Below are positions 18,160 through 27,461 of a DNA stretch of 64,000 bases, one piece after another. The position numbers and the translations under genes are program-made. Origin of the DNA: Vibrio sp. 99-8-1 (GTDB lineage Bacteria; Pseudomonadota; Gammaproteobacteria; Enterobacterales; Vibrionaceae); NCBI RefSeq assembly GCF_013114595.1, contig NZ_VTXE01000007.1, forward strand, positions 84,725 to 148,724. The letters are read 5' to 3'. Numbering within the stretch: the first letter of the stretch is position 1; each line of letters starts with the position of its first letter. The notes under the pieces are model-generated. The model was given only the letters and a program-made list of their open reading frames with translations, made no database searches and had not been told where the DNA came from.

Positions 18160-19047
18160 TTAATCTCTAATTGAATGATTAGATAAATGCTCTAATGCTT
18201 TCACCATTGCAGAGTGATCCCAGTTGCTGCCACCTAAAGCTGCACAAGTGTTGTATAATTCTTGTGCTGTCGCGGTGTTTGGCAAGTTAAGTTGCAATGC
18301 ACGCGCTCCTTCAAGTGCCAAGTTCAGGTCTTTTTGATGCAATGAAATACGGAAGCCAGGCTCAAACGTCCCTTTAACCATACGCTCGCCGTGAACTTCT
18401 AATATCTTAGAAGAGGCGAATCCTCCCATCAGTGCTTGACGAATTTTGGCTGGATCTGCACCGGCTTTGGATGCAAATAACAAGGCTTCTGACACGGCTT
18501 CAATATTCAGTGCTACGATGATCTGGTTTGCTACTTTACAGGTTTGGCCATCTCCGTTCCCGCCTACCAAAGTGATATTTTGTCCCATTACATTAAATAG
18601 CGGCTGTGCTTTAGCAAAAACCTCTTCACGACCACCGACCATAATGGATAGGCTGCCAGCTTTAGCACCAACTTCACCACCAGATACCGGTGCATCAAGA
18701 TACCAAGCGCCTTTTTCTTCTACTTTTGCGGCAAACTTCTTCGTTTCGATAGGAGAAATTGAGCTCATATCAATAACGATTTTGTCGTTAGAAAGCCCAT
18801 GAATGAGGCCATTGTCACTGAACAACACATCGTTTACGTGCGGTGTATCTGGCACCATGATGATGATGATTTCACACGCTTCGGCTACAGCCGCAGGTGT
18901 TGGGAAAGAGAAGCCATTGTCGCCAAGAAGCTCAGCAGGAGCAGATTCGTAATGCTCTGAAAAATATAAGGAGTAACCTGCATCTTGCAGATTCTTTGCC
19001 ATAGGCTTTCCCATTATTCCAGTACCAATAAAACCGATATTCGCCAT
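18160..19047 (-). CDS. glxR: 2-hydroxy-3-oxopropionate (tartronate semialdehyde) reductase
   Basis: A 295-residue beta-hydroxyacid dehydrogenase that reduces tartronate semialdehyde to D-glycerate with NAD(P)H. The Rossmann motif IGFIGTGIMGKPMAKNL opens the protein, DAPVSGGEVGAKAGSLSIMVGG is the substrate-binding signature, and the catalytic lysine lies in CKVANQII (about residue 171). ATG 19047 has AGGAG just before it and is preferred to an upstream start that would overlap hyi. With gcl and hyi it forms the glyoxylate-to-glycerate branch. No glycerate kinase gene lies in the window. Confidence 0.93.
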   Translation of the reverse strand: MANIGFIGTGIMGKPMAKNLQDAGYSLYFSEHYESAPAELLGDNGFSFPTPAAVAEACEIIIIMVPDTPHVNDVLFSDNGLIHGLSNDKIVIDMSSISPIETKKFAAKVEEKGAWYLDAPVSGGEVGAKAGSLSIMVGGREEVFAKAQPLFNVMGQNITLVGGNGDGQTCKVANQIIVALNIEAVSEALLFASKAGADPAKIRQALMGGFASSKILEVHGERMVKGTFEPGFRISLHQKDLNLALEGARALQLNLPNTATAQELYNTCAALGGSNWDHSAMVKALEHLSNHSIRD

Positions 19048-19064
19048 CTTTATACTCCTAATAA

Positions 19065-19847
19065 TTAAACAAGATTGTGGTCTTTCAACCAACCTAAGCC
19101 TGCTTCTGTACCAGCCGCAGGAACGTACTCACACCCAATCCAACCTTGATAACCGATAGAATCGAGATGCTTAAATAAAAATCCGTAGTTTATTTCGCCT
19201 GTGCCTGGTTCATGTCGGCCTGGATTGTCAGCGAGCTGAACATGGCCAATAGAAGAGAGGTTTGTCTCTACAGTACGCGCAATATCACCTTCCATAATTT
19301 GCATGTGGTAGATGTCGTACTGGTAGCTCAAATTGTCGCTGTTAACTTGGTCTAAAATAGCCAGTACTTGTTTGGTGTTTGATACAAAAAAGTTTGGAAT
19401 ATCTCGAGTGTTGATGGATTCCATAACCAGTTTGATGCCTGCTTGTTGCAGTTTTGATGCAGCAAACGATAAGTTTTCTACCAAGGTTTTATGGGCAAGA
19501 TCGTGTTCAACTGAGTCTGGTTTTATACCCGCTAAACAGTTCACTTGGTTACATTTTAGAACTTTGGCGTATTCGATCGCTTTGTCTACGCCTGCACGAA
19601 ACTCTTCGACTCTGTCTGGATGGCATGCGATACCACGTTCGCCTTTAGACCAATCTCCAGCGGGAAGATTAAAAAGTACTTGGGTTAAATCATTTGATGC
19701 TAATTTCTCTGCGATTTCTTGTGCAGAAAAATCATAAGGAAATAGGTACTCCACGCCGCGGAATCCAGCGGCGGAGGCAGCTTCAAAGCGAGCCATAAAA
19801 TCCAGTTCAGTAAAGAGCATGGATAGATTAGCAGCAACTCTTGGCAT
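19065..19847 (-). CDS. hyi: Hydroxypyruvate isomerase
   Basis: A 260-residue TIM-barrel isomerase that interconverts hydroxypyruvate and tartronate semialdehyde. It matches Hyi in opening (RVAANLSMLFTELDFMARFEAAS), in NCLAGIKP, in MESINTRDIPNFFV with a metal-binding glutamate, and in QYDIYHMQIMEGD and GCEYVPAAGTEAGLGWL. It lies between gcl and glxR, the usual glx order, and ends 17 bp before the glxR start. A TGTGGCTC/GAGCCACA hairpin sits in the gcl-hyi gap. Confidence 0.94.
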   Translation of the reverse strand: MPRVAANLSMLFTELDFMARFEAASAAGFRGVEYLFPYDFSAQEIAEKLASNDLTQVLFNLPAGDWSKGERGIACHPDRVEEFRAGVDKAIEYAKVLKCNQVNCLAGIKPDSVEHDLAHKTLVENLSFAASKLQQAGIKLVMESINTRDIPNFFVSNTKQVLAILDQVNSDNLSYQYDIYHMQIMEGDIARTVETNLSSIGHVQLADNPGRHEPGTGEINYGFLFKHLDSIGYQGWIGCEYVPAAGTEAGLGWLKDHNLV

Positions 19848-19866
19848 AATAACTCCTAAGATATTT

Positions 19867-19886
19867 TGTGGCTCTTTCGAGCCACA
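19867..19886 (-). other. Intercistronic hairpin between gcl and hyi
   Basis: TGTGGCTC-tttc-GAGCCACA is a perfect 8-bp stem with a 4-nt loop. There is no T run after it on the minus strand, so RNA stabilisation or processing is more likely than termination. Confidence 0.5.
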
Positions 19887-19926
19887 TTGTCGAAATTAAA
19901 AAGGATTAATTATCAAGTAACGTTTA

Positions 19927-21669
19927 TTACTTAACGTTTACGATCTCTTCGAACTCAACCACTTTATCGATATCGGGCCCCATGGCGATGTTGGTGACTC
20001 GTTCTGTAATCACTTCTACTACCACAGGAACTCGGTGGTAATGTGCCATCTGCTTAGCCTGCTCTAATGCTGGACCAATCTCTTCAGGTTCTGTCACGCG
20101 AATCGCTTTACAGCCTAGTCCTTCAACAACTGAGACGTGGTCAACGCCGTAGCCGTTAAGGTCTGGAGCATTAATGTTTTCGAAAGACAATTGCACACAG
20201 TAGTCGATATCAAAGCCGCGTTGAGCTTGTCGAATTAATCCTAAATAAGCGTTGTTGATTAATACGTGTACGTAAGGAAGTTTAAATTGCGCTCCCACAG
20301 CAAGCTCTTCAACTAAGAACTGGAAGTCGTAGTCACCAGAAATGGCGACAACAGGCTTACTTGGATCTGCTTTTACCACCCCAAGTGCTGCTGGCATGGT
20401 CCAACCTAGTGGCCCAGCTTGGCACGCGTTGATCCAGTGGCGAGGGTGATGAACGTGTAAGAATTGGTTAGCCGCAATTTGAGCCAAACCAATGGTTGAA
20501 ACATAACGAGTTTCAGGACCAAATGCTTTGTTCATCTCATGGTAGATACGTTGTGGTTTGATTGGTTTGTCATCAAAGTCATCACGACGCAGCATGGTAC
20601 GTTTACGTTCAATGCAGTCCGCTGTCCATTTGCTGCGATCTTTAAGTTCTCCACGTTGAGCCATCTCTTCTGCGACTTCGATAAATAGCTTCAAAGCTTG
20701 ACCCGCATCAGACGCAATACCAAGATCAGGACCAAATACGCGTCCTATCTGTGTTGGCTCGATATCAACGTGAATGAACTTACGACCTTTGGTATAGGTT
20801 TTAAGGTCACCAGTGTGGCGGTTTGCCCAGCGGTTACCAATACCAAACACAAAGTCAGACTCTAGATAGGTTGCGTTGCCACAACGGTGGTTTGCTTGCA
20901 TGCCCATACGTCCAACCATAAGCTCATGCTCATCGGACAAGGTGCCCCAACCGCGCAGGGTTTGAATAACAGGGACGCCTGTAATTTCAGCAAATTTTTG
21001 TAACAGTTCAGACGCACCGGCGTTAATAATGCCACCACCAGCCACCAGCAGCGGTTTGTCTGCTTCATTTAACATTGCAAGAGCGCGTTCTGCTTGTGCG
21101 CGTGTTGCGACAGGCTTGTGAGGAACCATTGGCTCATACAGGTCAATGTCAAATTCGATCTCTGTCATTTGCACATCAATTGGAAGATCGAGTAGTACCG
21201 GACCTGGTCGGCCAGAACGCATTTCAAAAAATGCTTTTTGGAACGTCCCCGGAAGTTGAGCGGCTTCTAAGATAGTCACCGCCATCTTGGTCACAGGTTT
21301 AGCGATGCTCTCAATATCGACCGCTTGGAAATCTTCTTTTGCCAACTTCGCGACAGGCGCTTGACCTGTAATACATAGAATGGGAGTAGAATCCGCCGAC
21401 GCTGAGTACAACGCTGTGATCATATCAGTACCGGCAGGGCCTGAAGTACCAATACATAAACCGATATTGCCATCTTTGGTGCGAGTATAACCCTCAGCCA
21501 TATGAGACGCGCCTTCAACGTGACGAGCCAAAACATGGTCAATACCACCGAGTTTTTTCATCGCAGCATACATTGGATTGATTGCAGCACCTGGAACACC
21601 AAATGCGGTATCAATTCCTTCTTTTTTAAGGATTTGAACAGCTGCTTCTATTGCACGTATTTTTGTCAT
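19927..21669 (-). CDS. gcl: Glyoxylate carboligase (tartronate-semialdehyde synthase)
   Basis: A ThDP- and FAD-dependent enzyme of 580 residues that joins two glyoxylate molecules to tartronate semialdehyde with release of CO2. It begins [40 protein letters not shown], in which the valine of FGVPGA is typical of Gcl, where most ThDP enzymes have a catalytic glutamate. The ThDP motif [15 protein letters not shown] and [15 protein letters not shown] are also clear. It links the ureidoglycolate branch (allA) to glycerate formation by glxR and hyi, and would also use glyoxylate from isocitrate lyase. Confidence 0.96.
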   Translation of the reverse strand: MTKIRAIEAAVQILKKEGIDTAFGVPGAAINPMYAAMKKLGGIDHVLARHVEGASHMAEGYTRTKDGNIGLCIGTSGPAGTDMITALYSASADSTPILCITGQAPVAKLAKEDFQAVDIESIAKPVTKMAVTILEAAQLPGTFQKAFFEMRSGRPGPVLLDLPIDVQMTEIEFDIDLYEPMVPHKPVATRAQAERALAMLNEADKPLLVAGGGIINAGASELLQKFAEITGVPVIQTLRGWGTLSDEHELMVGRMGMQANHRCGNATYLESDFVFGIGNRWANRHTGDLKTYTKGRKFIHVDIEPTQIGRVFGPDLGIASDAGQALKLFIEVAEEMAQRGELKDRSKWTADCIERKRTMLRRDDFDDKPIKPQRIYHEMNKAFGPETRYVSTIGLAQIAANQFLHVHHPRHWINACQAGPLGWTMPAALGVVKADPSKPVVAISGDYDFQFLVEELAVGAQFKLPYVHVLINNAYLGLIRQAQRGFDIDYCVQLSFENINAPDLNGYGVDHVSVVEGLGCKAIRVTEPEEIGPALEQAKQMAHYHRVPVVVEVITERVTNIAMGPDIDKVVEFEEIVNVK

Positions 21670-21797
21670 AATTTTTCCAGTCTTTTAAATTGTGATAAAT
21701 CCGTTTATATGAATGGACCCGAATAACATTTCAGTTAAATTAATTGCGATTAAACCTAAATTACTATTTTTAATAGTTACTTCAGCGGCATTATTAA

Positions 21798-22322
21798 TTA
21801 ATGCCAAAGCTGAAAAATTAACTCGACATTTGTTTTTTCGTCGAAATACACCATATCGCAGTTATCTTTTCCGCCTTTGTGGTCAATAACTAATATGTAA
21901 TCATCATCGGTTTTACTTAGTGTTCTTAATGGGCAATGCCACACACCAGTGTTATAGGTGATTCCTTGTCTGCCATTAGTAATAAATGCTTTCATGTTAT
22001 CAATCTGAGGTTCATCAGAAGGGGGAGCAACAACAATAATTAATTTCTGTTGGTTTAAAGGAATCATAGATTGTTTGCCAAGTGGATGACGCTCTAACAT
22101 TGGAACATTATTAGAATCGTGCAAAGGTATGATTTTAAATATACCAATATCAGTATCATCATCCACGGCATAGCCTGCTTGAGTAAAATCTCTATAGCGC
22201 TTAGCAGAACCATCATTTTTTATTTGGTAGTCATCATTTTCATTAATATCAAACTCAATGACTTGACCAAATTCAGAATAAGCTTCTTCAGTTAATGGTT
22301 CGATGGTAAGCACTTTGTGCAT
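21798..22322 (-). CDS. allA: Ureidoglycolate lyase
   Basis: A 174-residue enzyme of the AllA family that splits (S)-ureidoglycolate into glyoxylate and urea. Family features are KVLTIEPLTEEAYSEFGQVIE at the start, FKIIPLHDS, MLERHPLGKQSMIPL, ITYNTGVWHCPL and VIDHKGGKDNCDMV at the end. It is a little longer than the 160 residues of E. coli AllA. It feeds Gcl next door. A stem GGCATT/AATGCC at the gene end and a TATACCCAG/CTGGGTATA hairpin before it mark its borders. Confidence 0.92.
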   Translation of the reverse strand: MHKVLTIEPLTEEAYSEFGQVIEFDINENDDYQIKNDGSAKRYRDFTQAGYAVDDDTDIGIFKIIPLHDSNNVPMLERHPLGKQSMIPLNQQKLIIVVAPPSDEPQIDNMKAFITNGRQGITYNTGVWHCPLRTLSKTDDDYILVIDHKGGKDNCDMVYFDEKTNVELIFQLWH

Positions 22323-22365
22323 GGTTAATTCTCCACAAAAATAGATTAAAACAGGCTAATTTAAA

Positions 22366-22387
22366 TATACCCAGTTACCTGGGTATA
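22366..22387 (-). other. Intercistronic hairpin between the second NCS1 gene and allA
   Basis: TATACCCAG (22366-22374) pairs with CTGGGTATA (22379-22387), a perfect 9-bp stem with a 4-nt loop in a short intergenic gap. No T run follows on the minus strand. Confidence 0.5.
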
Positions 22388-22391
22388 ACAG

Positions 22392-23747
22392 TTACTGACG
22401 GAATCGCTGACAAACACTCCAATTTTTCATTAATAGGTAGTAAGTAATACCGGCAGGTAATAAACTTGCGTACCAAGAAATAGTTGGGAATGTAAATGCC
22501 ACAACAACACCGGCAACTAGCGCGATAACGGCTGCTGGGTTTACACCTTTATAAGGGCCTTCATTGTCGTACAAGCTTGCCACGTTCAACTCTCTTTTTC
22601 TGATGATGTAGTAATCAACAGCCATGATGGCGAATATTGGACCAAGGAAAGCAGAATAAAACTGTACGAACATTTGCAAGCCAGCGGAAGACTCATCTTT
22701 TACCAGTTCCCAAGGGAAGGTAGCAAAAGCAAGTAGACCAACTAGAATGGTGGCTGTGCGGAACTTCATCTTAAAGACATCCATTAAGATATAAGTCGGT
22801 GGTACTACGTTATTAAGAACGTTAGTGGTGACCTGAGCAAAGGCAATAAAGGTCAAAGTAGTCACTAGAAGCGGTGTATTGTCTACCGCGCTGGAGAATA
22901 CTTGGATAGGATCTGTTACCCCTGTTGCACCCGAAACCATCAAACCAATAAGCCCCATAAATATGGTACATGGCAAGATTGAGAAGGCGTAAATAGTGGT
23001 TAATATTCCTCGGCCAGTGCCTTTTTGTAACTCTCTGGAGTAGTCACTTACGTTCAGTATCATGGTGCTGTAAATACCTAGGAACAGCATTGTTGCTCCC
23101 CAAAATGGTACTCCCCAGCTTCCTTCGATATTAATTAGGTTGTCGGTTATCTCTGTTCCGTAGCGATCAACAACACTGTAGAACATATAAGTAAGTGCGA
23201 CTAAAATAAAACCACTACCTATATTTTCTAACCATTTAATACCTTCAAAACCTAGTACTGATAATCCTATTTGGAAAAATTGAAATGCGATAAAGAAAAG
23301 TATTAAATTATCAAAACCAAATAAGGTGACCGAAACCGCATTTAAGGCACCTGCACCTATCCAGCTTTGAAAACCGTACCAAACAATAGCTGGTACAGCT
23401 CTTATAATACCGGGTAGTCGTGTGCCTGTAATACCAAATGCACTTCTGGTTTGAACAATAAAAGGAATACCATATTTATATCCAGCTGCACCGTTAATGC
23501 TTAATGCAATACCGATAACAAAACAGCCGATGGTGATTGCTAATATTGCTTGGATTAAATTTAATTCACCGACAATACTTGAGCCCATGGCAAAAGTACC
23601 GATTGAAACACATCCCCCAAACCATGCGAGGAAATAGGAAATACGTCCCATGATTCTTTTTTCTGTTGGTGCTAAAGAATCTTCTTTTTTACTTACGGAT
23701 GTATCTTCTTGAACTACTTGATTAATTTCAGACTCTATCATTGTCAA
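22392..23747 (-). CDS. NCS1 family allantoin/nucleobase permease, second copy
   Basis: A 451-residue membrane symporter of the NCS1 family with about twelve membrane segments. Motifs include KRIMGRISYFLAWFGGCVSIGTF, GAAGYKYGIPFIVQTRSAFGI, RAVPAIVWYGFQSWIGAGALN and IMAVDYYIIRKRELNVASLY. It is clearly diverged from the NCS1 gene at 14811. Its place between carbamate kinase and allA suggests allantoin uptake, but substrates of this family are hard to assign by sequence. Confidence 0.87.
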   Translation of the reverse strand: MTMIESEINQVVQEDTSVSKKEDSLAPTEKRIMGRISYFLAWFGGCVSIGTFAMGSSIVGELNLIQAILAITIGCFVIGIALSINGAAGYKYGIPFIVQTRSAFGITGTRLPGIIRAVPAIVWYGFQSWIGAGALNAVSVTLFGFDNLILFFIAFQFFQIGLSVLGFEGIKWLENIGSGFILVALTYMFYSVVDRYGTEITDNLINIEGSWGVPFWGATMLFLGIYSTMILNVSDYSRELQKGTGRGILTTIYAFSILPCTIFMGLIGLMVSGATGVTDPIQVFSSAVDNTPLLVTTLTFIAFAQVTTNVLNNVVPPTYILMDVFKMKFRTATILVGLLAFATFPWELVKDESSAGLQMFVQFYSAFLGPIFAIMAVDYYIIRKRELNVASLYDNEGPYKGVNPAAVIALVAGVVVAFTFPTISWYASLLPAGITYYLLMKNWSVCQRFRQ

Positions 23748-23833
23748 TCCTTATTTATACAATAATATAAAAATTCCGAACTTCTAATTAGTACTACTAT
23801 GAAGAACACAAACAGCAATTGTTTGCTTGGTAA

Positions 23834-24769
23834 TTAATAAAACTCGATTCCGTTCCCTCCTGAAATACGAGTCCCTGCTTTTCCTTTAATAATGTCAGAC
23901 AGACAGTAAAGCGAACCAATGGCAGCTTCACCTAGTCCGGCATTAACAAATGCGCACACAGCGTCGATTTTTGGCCCCATAGAGCCCGCAGCAAATTCAA
24001 TTTCAGCCAGTGCAGTAGGTGCTGCATTTTTCATTTCTCGTTGATTCTCTGTACCAAAATCTAGGTAAACAGAGTTGTCGGTCAGAATAATGAATAGGTC
24101 GGCTTTAATTTGTTCTGCAAGAAGCTCAGCAGTAAGGTCTTTATCGATAACGCACTCAACCCCTGTTGCTTTGCCATCTGAATCGACAGTCACTGGAACA
24201 CCACCACCGCCACATGCGATAACAACGTTTTGCGCTGCTAACAGTGTTTCGATCTGTTTGGTTTCTAGGATGTCTTTTGGCATTGGAGACGGAACAACTT
24301 TGCGGTAGTAACTTCCATCAGCCTTAAAGGTTACGGATTTGTCTTCAGCCATTAGCTCTTCTGCGCGCTCTTTTGTGTAAACCGGGCCAACAAATTTTGT
24401 TGGGTTTTGGAATGCTTTATCTTCGCGACTGACTAATGTCTGAGTTAAAAGGGTTGCTACATTTAGCTCTGGTGTTGCGTTACGAAGCTCTTGTTGAAGC
24501 ATGTAACCAACCATTCCACATGTTTCTGCACCCAACACATCCATTGGGTAAGGCGTGGTTTGAGGGGATACTTCGTTATAAGCTACGTTTTGTTCAATAA
24601 GTAGTCCTACTTGAGGACCGTTACCGTGCACAATGACCACTTCGTGATCGCTGGCAATAGCGGCAATGCTTTCTGCTGCTTTTCTGATGTTTTCACGTTG
24701 GTTCTCAGCGGTTAAAGCTTGACCACGTTGGAGTAGGGCATTGCCACCCAGAGCTAATACTATTCTCAT
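23834..24769 (-). CDS. arcC: Carbamate kinase
   Basis: A 311-residue carbamate kinase, which makes ATP from carbamoyl phosphate and ADP when run in the catabolic direction. It begins MRIVLALGGNALLQRG, then VIVHGNGPQVGLL, ALTQT-like LLTQTLVSREDKAF, VPSPMPKDI, VIACGGGGVPV and the C-terminal FVNAGLGEAAIGSL. In E. coli a carbamate kinase (YbcF) sits in the allantoin region and finishes oxalurate breakdown. Here no ureidoglycolate dehydrogenase is present, so the source of carbamoyl phosphate may be the unusual carbamoyltransferase at 26330. Confidence 0.95.
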   Translation of the reverse strand: MRIVLALGGNALLQRGQALTAENQRENIRKAAESIAAIASDHEVVIVHGNGPQVGLLIEQNVAYNEVSPQTTPYPMDVLGAETCGMVGYMLQQELRNATPELNVATLLTQTLVSREDKAFQNPTKFVGPVYTKERAEELMAEDKSVTFKADGSYYRKVVPSPMPKDILETKQIETLLAAQNVVIACGGGGVPVTVDSDGKATGVECVIDKDLTAELLAEQIKADLFIILTDNSVYLDFGTENQREMKNAAPTALAEIEFAAGSMGPKIDAVCAFVNAGLGEAAIGSLYCLSDIIKGKAGTRISGGNGIEFY

Positions 24770-24797
24770 GTTCTTCTACCTATAATTTTGGGTTGTT

Positions 24798-24823
24798 GTC
24801 TGCGGATAATCGTTCCCGCAGAC
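24798..24823 (-). other. Intercistronic hairpin between allB2 and carbamate kinase
   Basis: GTCTGCGG (24798-24805) pairs with CCGCAGAC (24816-24823), a perfect 8-bp stem in the gap between the two genes. On the minus strand it is followed by AACAACCC, not a T run. Confidence 0.45.
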
Positions 24824-24836
24824 AGCAGGGATAACA

Positions 24837-26228
24837 TCAGGAACTCAGTTCTTGGTGTTGTCCTTTTTTGATTAATTGACCAAACCCGGCATCGTCGATT
24901 GCGTTTTCACCATCAAATACACAGCGGCCACGTACGAAGGTCATTTCTACTCGACCTTTTAGTTGTTTGCCTTGGTATGGATTGTTTTCACACTTCGCTT
25001 TTGCGTAAGAAGTTTGGTAGCTGTATGTCCACGACTTTTCTAAATCAACCAGTGCAAAGTCAGCATCTGCACCTATCGCTATGACGCCTTTTTGAGGGTA
25101 AAGGCCCATAAGCTTGGCTGGATTCGTCGCAAGTAATTTCGCCAATCTTGGCATTGAAAGACCACGTTTGTTGACCCCTTCGTCCAGCATCAACGGCACC
25201 ATTAAATCCATTCCGCCAATACCTGGAGGCATTTTGAAAATGTCTTTACCGTGCTGAAGACGATCTTCATCGGTATAAGGAGTGTGATCAGTACCAATCA
25301 TGTCGATTCGACCATCTAGAACCATTTCCCATAGCTTTGTCTGATTTTCAGGTGTACGCAGTGGTGGGTTACACTTGGCAAATCCGCCATGGGTATCGAG
25401 ATCGTCGGTATCAAGTACTAAATAGTGAGGACAAGTTTCGATGGTCACTCGAACACCATCTTGTTTTGCGCGCTCTACCATTTGCCATGCTTTTGCGGTG
25501 CTTACGTGACAAATATGAATGCGAACGCCAGTCTCTTTAGCAAATAGCAAAACACGTTGAATCGCTTCAACTTCAGCAATTTCTGGTCTTGCGATATTGT
25601 GGGTCGCGCCGTTAAATGGACCGTGCTCGGAATAGTGTTTTTGAGCTTTGTCTACGATGTCGGCGTTTTCAGCGTGGATACCAACCAAACCATCAAACTG
25701 TTTGATCTGTTCCATCGCTTGCAATAGATCGTAATCTTCTACATGTGGATAGTCTGGGCTCGCGAACGGAGTAAAGCCTTTATAGGCGGTACAACCACAC
25801 TCATGAAGTTCTTCGAAATTGCCCACCGAGTGTTTACATAGTGCTCCCCAAAGAGCGTAATCTACGATGGATTTTTTGCTGATGATCTGGTTTTTTGACG
25901 CAAATGTAGCGGTGTTGGTGACCGGTGGAACTGACAGAGGCATCTCTACAAGTGTTGTAACACCGCCAGCGGCGGCAGCTTGAGTACCAGTAAACCAATC
26001 TTCACGTTGTGGAAAATTAGTTGGCTCCCAAATGTGGGCATGAGGATCAACGGCGCCCGGCATGAGGTATTTACCCTGAGCATCGATTACGCTTGCTGCG
26101 TCAAACTCCATTTGTGCATCCGCAATAGCAACGATTTGTTCGTTTTTGACCGCAACTACAGCGTCGATAACACCATTTTCTAAAACTACTTTGGCATTCT
26201 TGATGACTAAATCGACTTGGTTCTTCAT
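24837..26228 (-). CDS. allB: Allantoinase, second copy
   Basis: A 463-residue cyclic amidohydrolase that should open allantoin to allantoate. Ligands are seen at VDPHAHIWEP (about 59-68), the lysine in TAYKGFTP, HAENADIVD, IHICHVSTAKAW, ETCPHYLVLD and the aspartate in IGTDHTPYTDED. It is paralogous to the gene at 16357 and shares the stretch PGIGGMDLMVPLML with small changes. Placed with allA, allE and arcC it is the stronger candidate for the true allantoinase. A 12-bp perfect hairpin separates it from the upstream carbamoyltransferase gene. Confidence 0.88.
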   Translation of the reverse strand: MKNQVDLVIKNAKVVLENGVIDAVVAVKNEQIVAIADAQMEFDAASVIDAQGKYLMPGAVDPHAHIWEPTNFPQREDWFTGTQAAAAGGVTTLVEMPLSVPPVTNTATFASKNQIISKKSIVDYALWGALCKHSVGNFEELHECGCTAYKGFTPFASPDYPHVEDYDLLQAMEQIKQFDGLVGIHAENADIVDKAQKHYSEHGPFNGATHNIARPEIAEVEAIQRVLLFAKETGVRIHICHVSTAKAWQMVERAKQDGVRVTIETCPHYLVLDTDDLDTHGGFAKCNPPLRTPENQTKLWEMVLDGRIDMIGTDHTPYTDEDRLQHGKDIFKMPPGIGGMDLMVPLMLDEGVNKRGLSMPRLAKLLATNPAKLMGLYPQKGVIAIGADADFALVDLEKSWTYSYQTSYAKAKCENNPYQGKQLKGRVEMTFVRGRCVFDGENAIDDAGFGQLIKKGQHQELSS

Positions 26229-26288
26229 CTAACATCCTTAGCATTCGCTTTGCGAATAGACTTTATGAACGGTAGTGCTAATAAATAA

Positions 26289-26322
26289 TTAAGGGAGGAG
26301 AAGACTCTAACTCCTCCCTTAA
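26289..26322 (-). terminator. Strong intercistronic hairpin after the carbamoyltransferase gene
   Basis: TTAAGGGAGGAG (26289-26300) pairs perfectly with CTCCTCCCTTAA (26311-26322) around a 10-nt loop. On the minus strand it is followed by TTATTTATT, so partial termination is possible inside the operon. Confidence 0.6.
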
Positions 26323-26329
26323 ACTCGAG

Positions 26330-27370
26330 TTACGCGACGCCGATAATTGCCGCGATAAGTGCTGCACGACACGCCACTGAGAAATCCAGAGACTTGAAGT
26401 ACATTTCGTTTGGTGATGTATCGAATTCGTAATCGAATTCACCAGCGTTACGAGGTAACGAGTGAGACAAACCGATGGTTTTGCCTGTTTTTTCTTTCAC
26501 GCGGTTTAGCATGTCTAAAGAAACATAGAAGTTATCGATGTTGTCCATAAATAGGGCTTTCAGTGGATCGTCGTCTTTTACTGAAGAGCCTGGTAAATAG
26601 ATCATGTCGACATTTTCATCAACCAACATTTGCTCATACTCGCCAATAGACAGATTGTTATATTCCACATAGTTCGCGCCTAATGTATCCAACTTATCTT
26701 TAACGATTGGTGGCGTTTTTAGTTCGCTTAATCCGTGATAAACAATACGAGCACCAAGTGCTGCGAGTGTTAGAGCGAATGATTGACCAGAACGAGCACG
26801 AGAGAGATCCGGGCTTGATACAACGATAGTCATATCTTCAAACTTACTGCCAAATGCGCGGTAACAAGTGTATGCATCTACACATAAACCTTGAGTTGGG
26901 TGAGTAACGTGACCCCAACCACCGGAGATCATTGGGCTAATGCCACCGGTTTTCTTACCGTAGGCCAACGCTTCATCTACTTCTTCAAACTCAGGGTGAC
27001 GAAGCACAATACAGTCAGCGTAGTTAGAGATGGTTCTAAGACCGTCATACAGTGATTCACCTTTTGCTGTCGCAGAGTTAGTTTTAGGTGATGCTTCAGA
27101 GATAACGCGACCACCAAGTCTTAACATTGCAGCTTCATGTGAACTACGAGTACGAGTAGATGGTTGATAGAACAGGGTATATAGCGTTTTACCTTCAAGT
27201 AGGTTACAACCTGTTTTTAAGAAAGGTTCGATTTGCTCCGCTGCACGAAACAGCGCTAGGATCTCGTCTTTAGTCATATCATCAACAAACTCGAGGTTTT
27301 TACCCTTTAAGTTTGTTGCTTCGAGATTTTTACGAATGTCCCATGTAGTAAAATCATTACCTAAAGCCAT
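26330..27370 (-). CDS. Aspartate/ornithine carbamoyltransferase-fold protein of uncertain substrate
   Basis: A 346-residue carbamoyltransferase. The carbamoyl-phosphate half is intact: YQPSTRTRSSHEAAMLRLGG (STRTR), SATAKGESLYDG (the Lys-Gly-Glu element), VLRHPEF and HVTHPTQGL. The second-substrate half is altered: where E. coli PyrB has YMTRVQ, with Arg229 and Gln231 that hold aspartate, this protein has YLPGSSV. The later loop reads LSHSLPR, like HPLPR. It is therefore unlikely to be PyrB. Next to carbamate kinase it may split a ureido compound such as ureidoglycolate, ureidoglycine or oxalurate into carbamoyl phosphate and product. The substrate is inference. Confidence 0.75.
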   Translation of the reverse strand: MALGNDFTTWDIRKNLEATNLKGKNLEFVDDMTKDEILALFRAAEQIEPFLKTGCNLLEGKTLYTLFYQPSTRTRSSHEAAMLRLGGRVISEASPKTNSATAKGESLYDGLRTISNYADCIVLRHPEFEEVDEALAYGKKTGGISPMISGGWGHVTHPTQGLCVDAYTCYRAFGSKFEDMTIVVSSPDLSRARSGQSFALTLAALGARIVYHGLSELKTPPIVKDKLDTLGANYVEYNNLSIGEYEQMLVDENVDMIYLPGSSVKDDDPLKALFMDNIDNFYVSLDMLNRVKEKTGKTIGLSHSLPRNAGEFDYEFDTSPNEMYFKSLDFSVACRAALIAAIIGVA

Positions 27371-27461
27371 GTGGTTCTCCTTCAGTATTTGTTTCTTAGG
27401 TTATTTAACGAGTGGTTAAATAACCCGTGTAGTTAGTGTTTCTGTTTCAGTATTGGATGCG

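Noticed and set aside
26330..27370. Housekeeping aspartate carbamoyltransferase (pyrB)
   Set aside because: The aspartate-binding Arg-x-Gln motif is missing, no pyrI follows, and the gene is within the allantoin operon.
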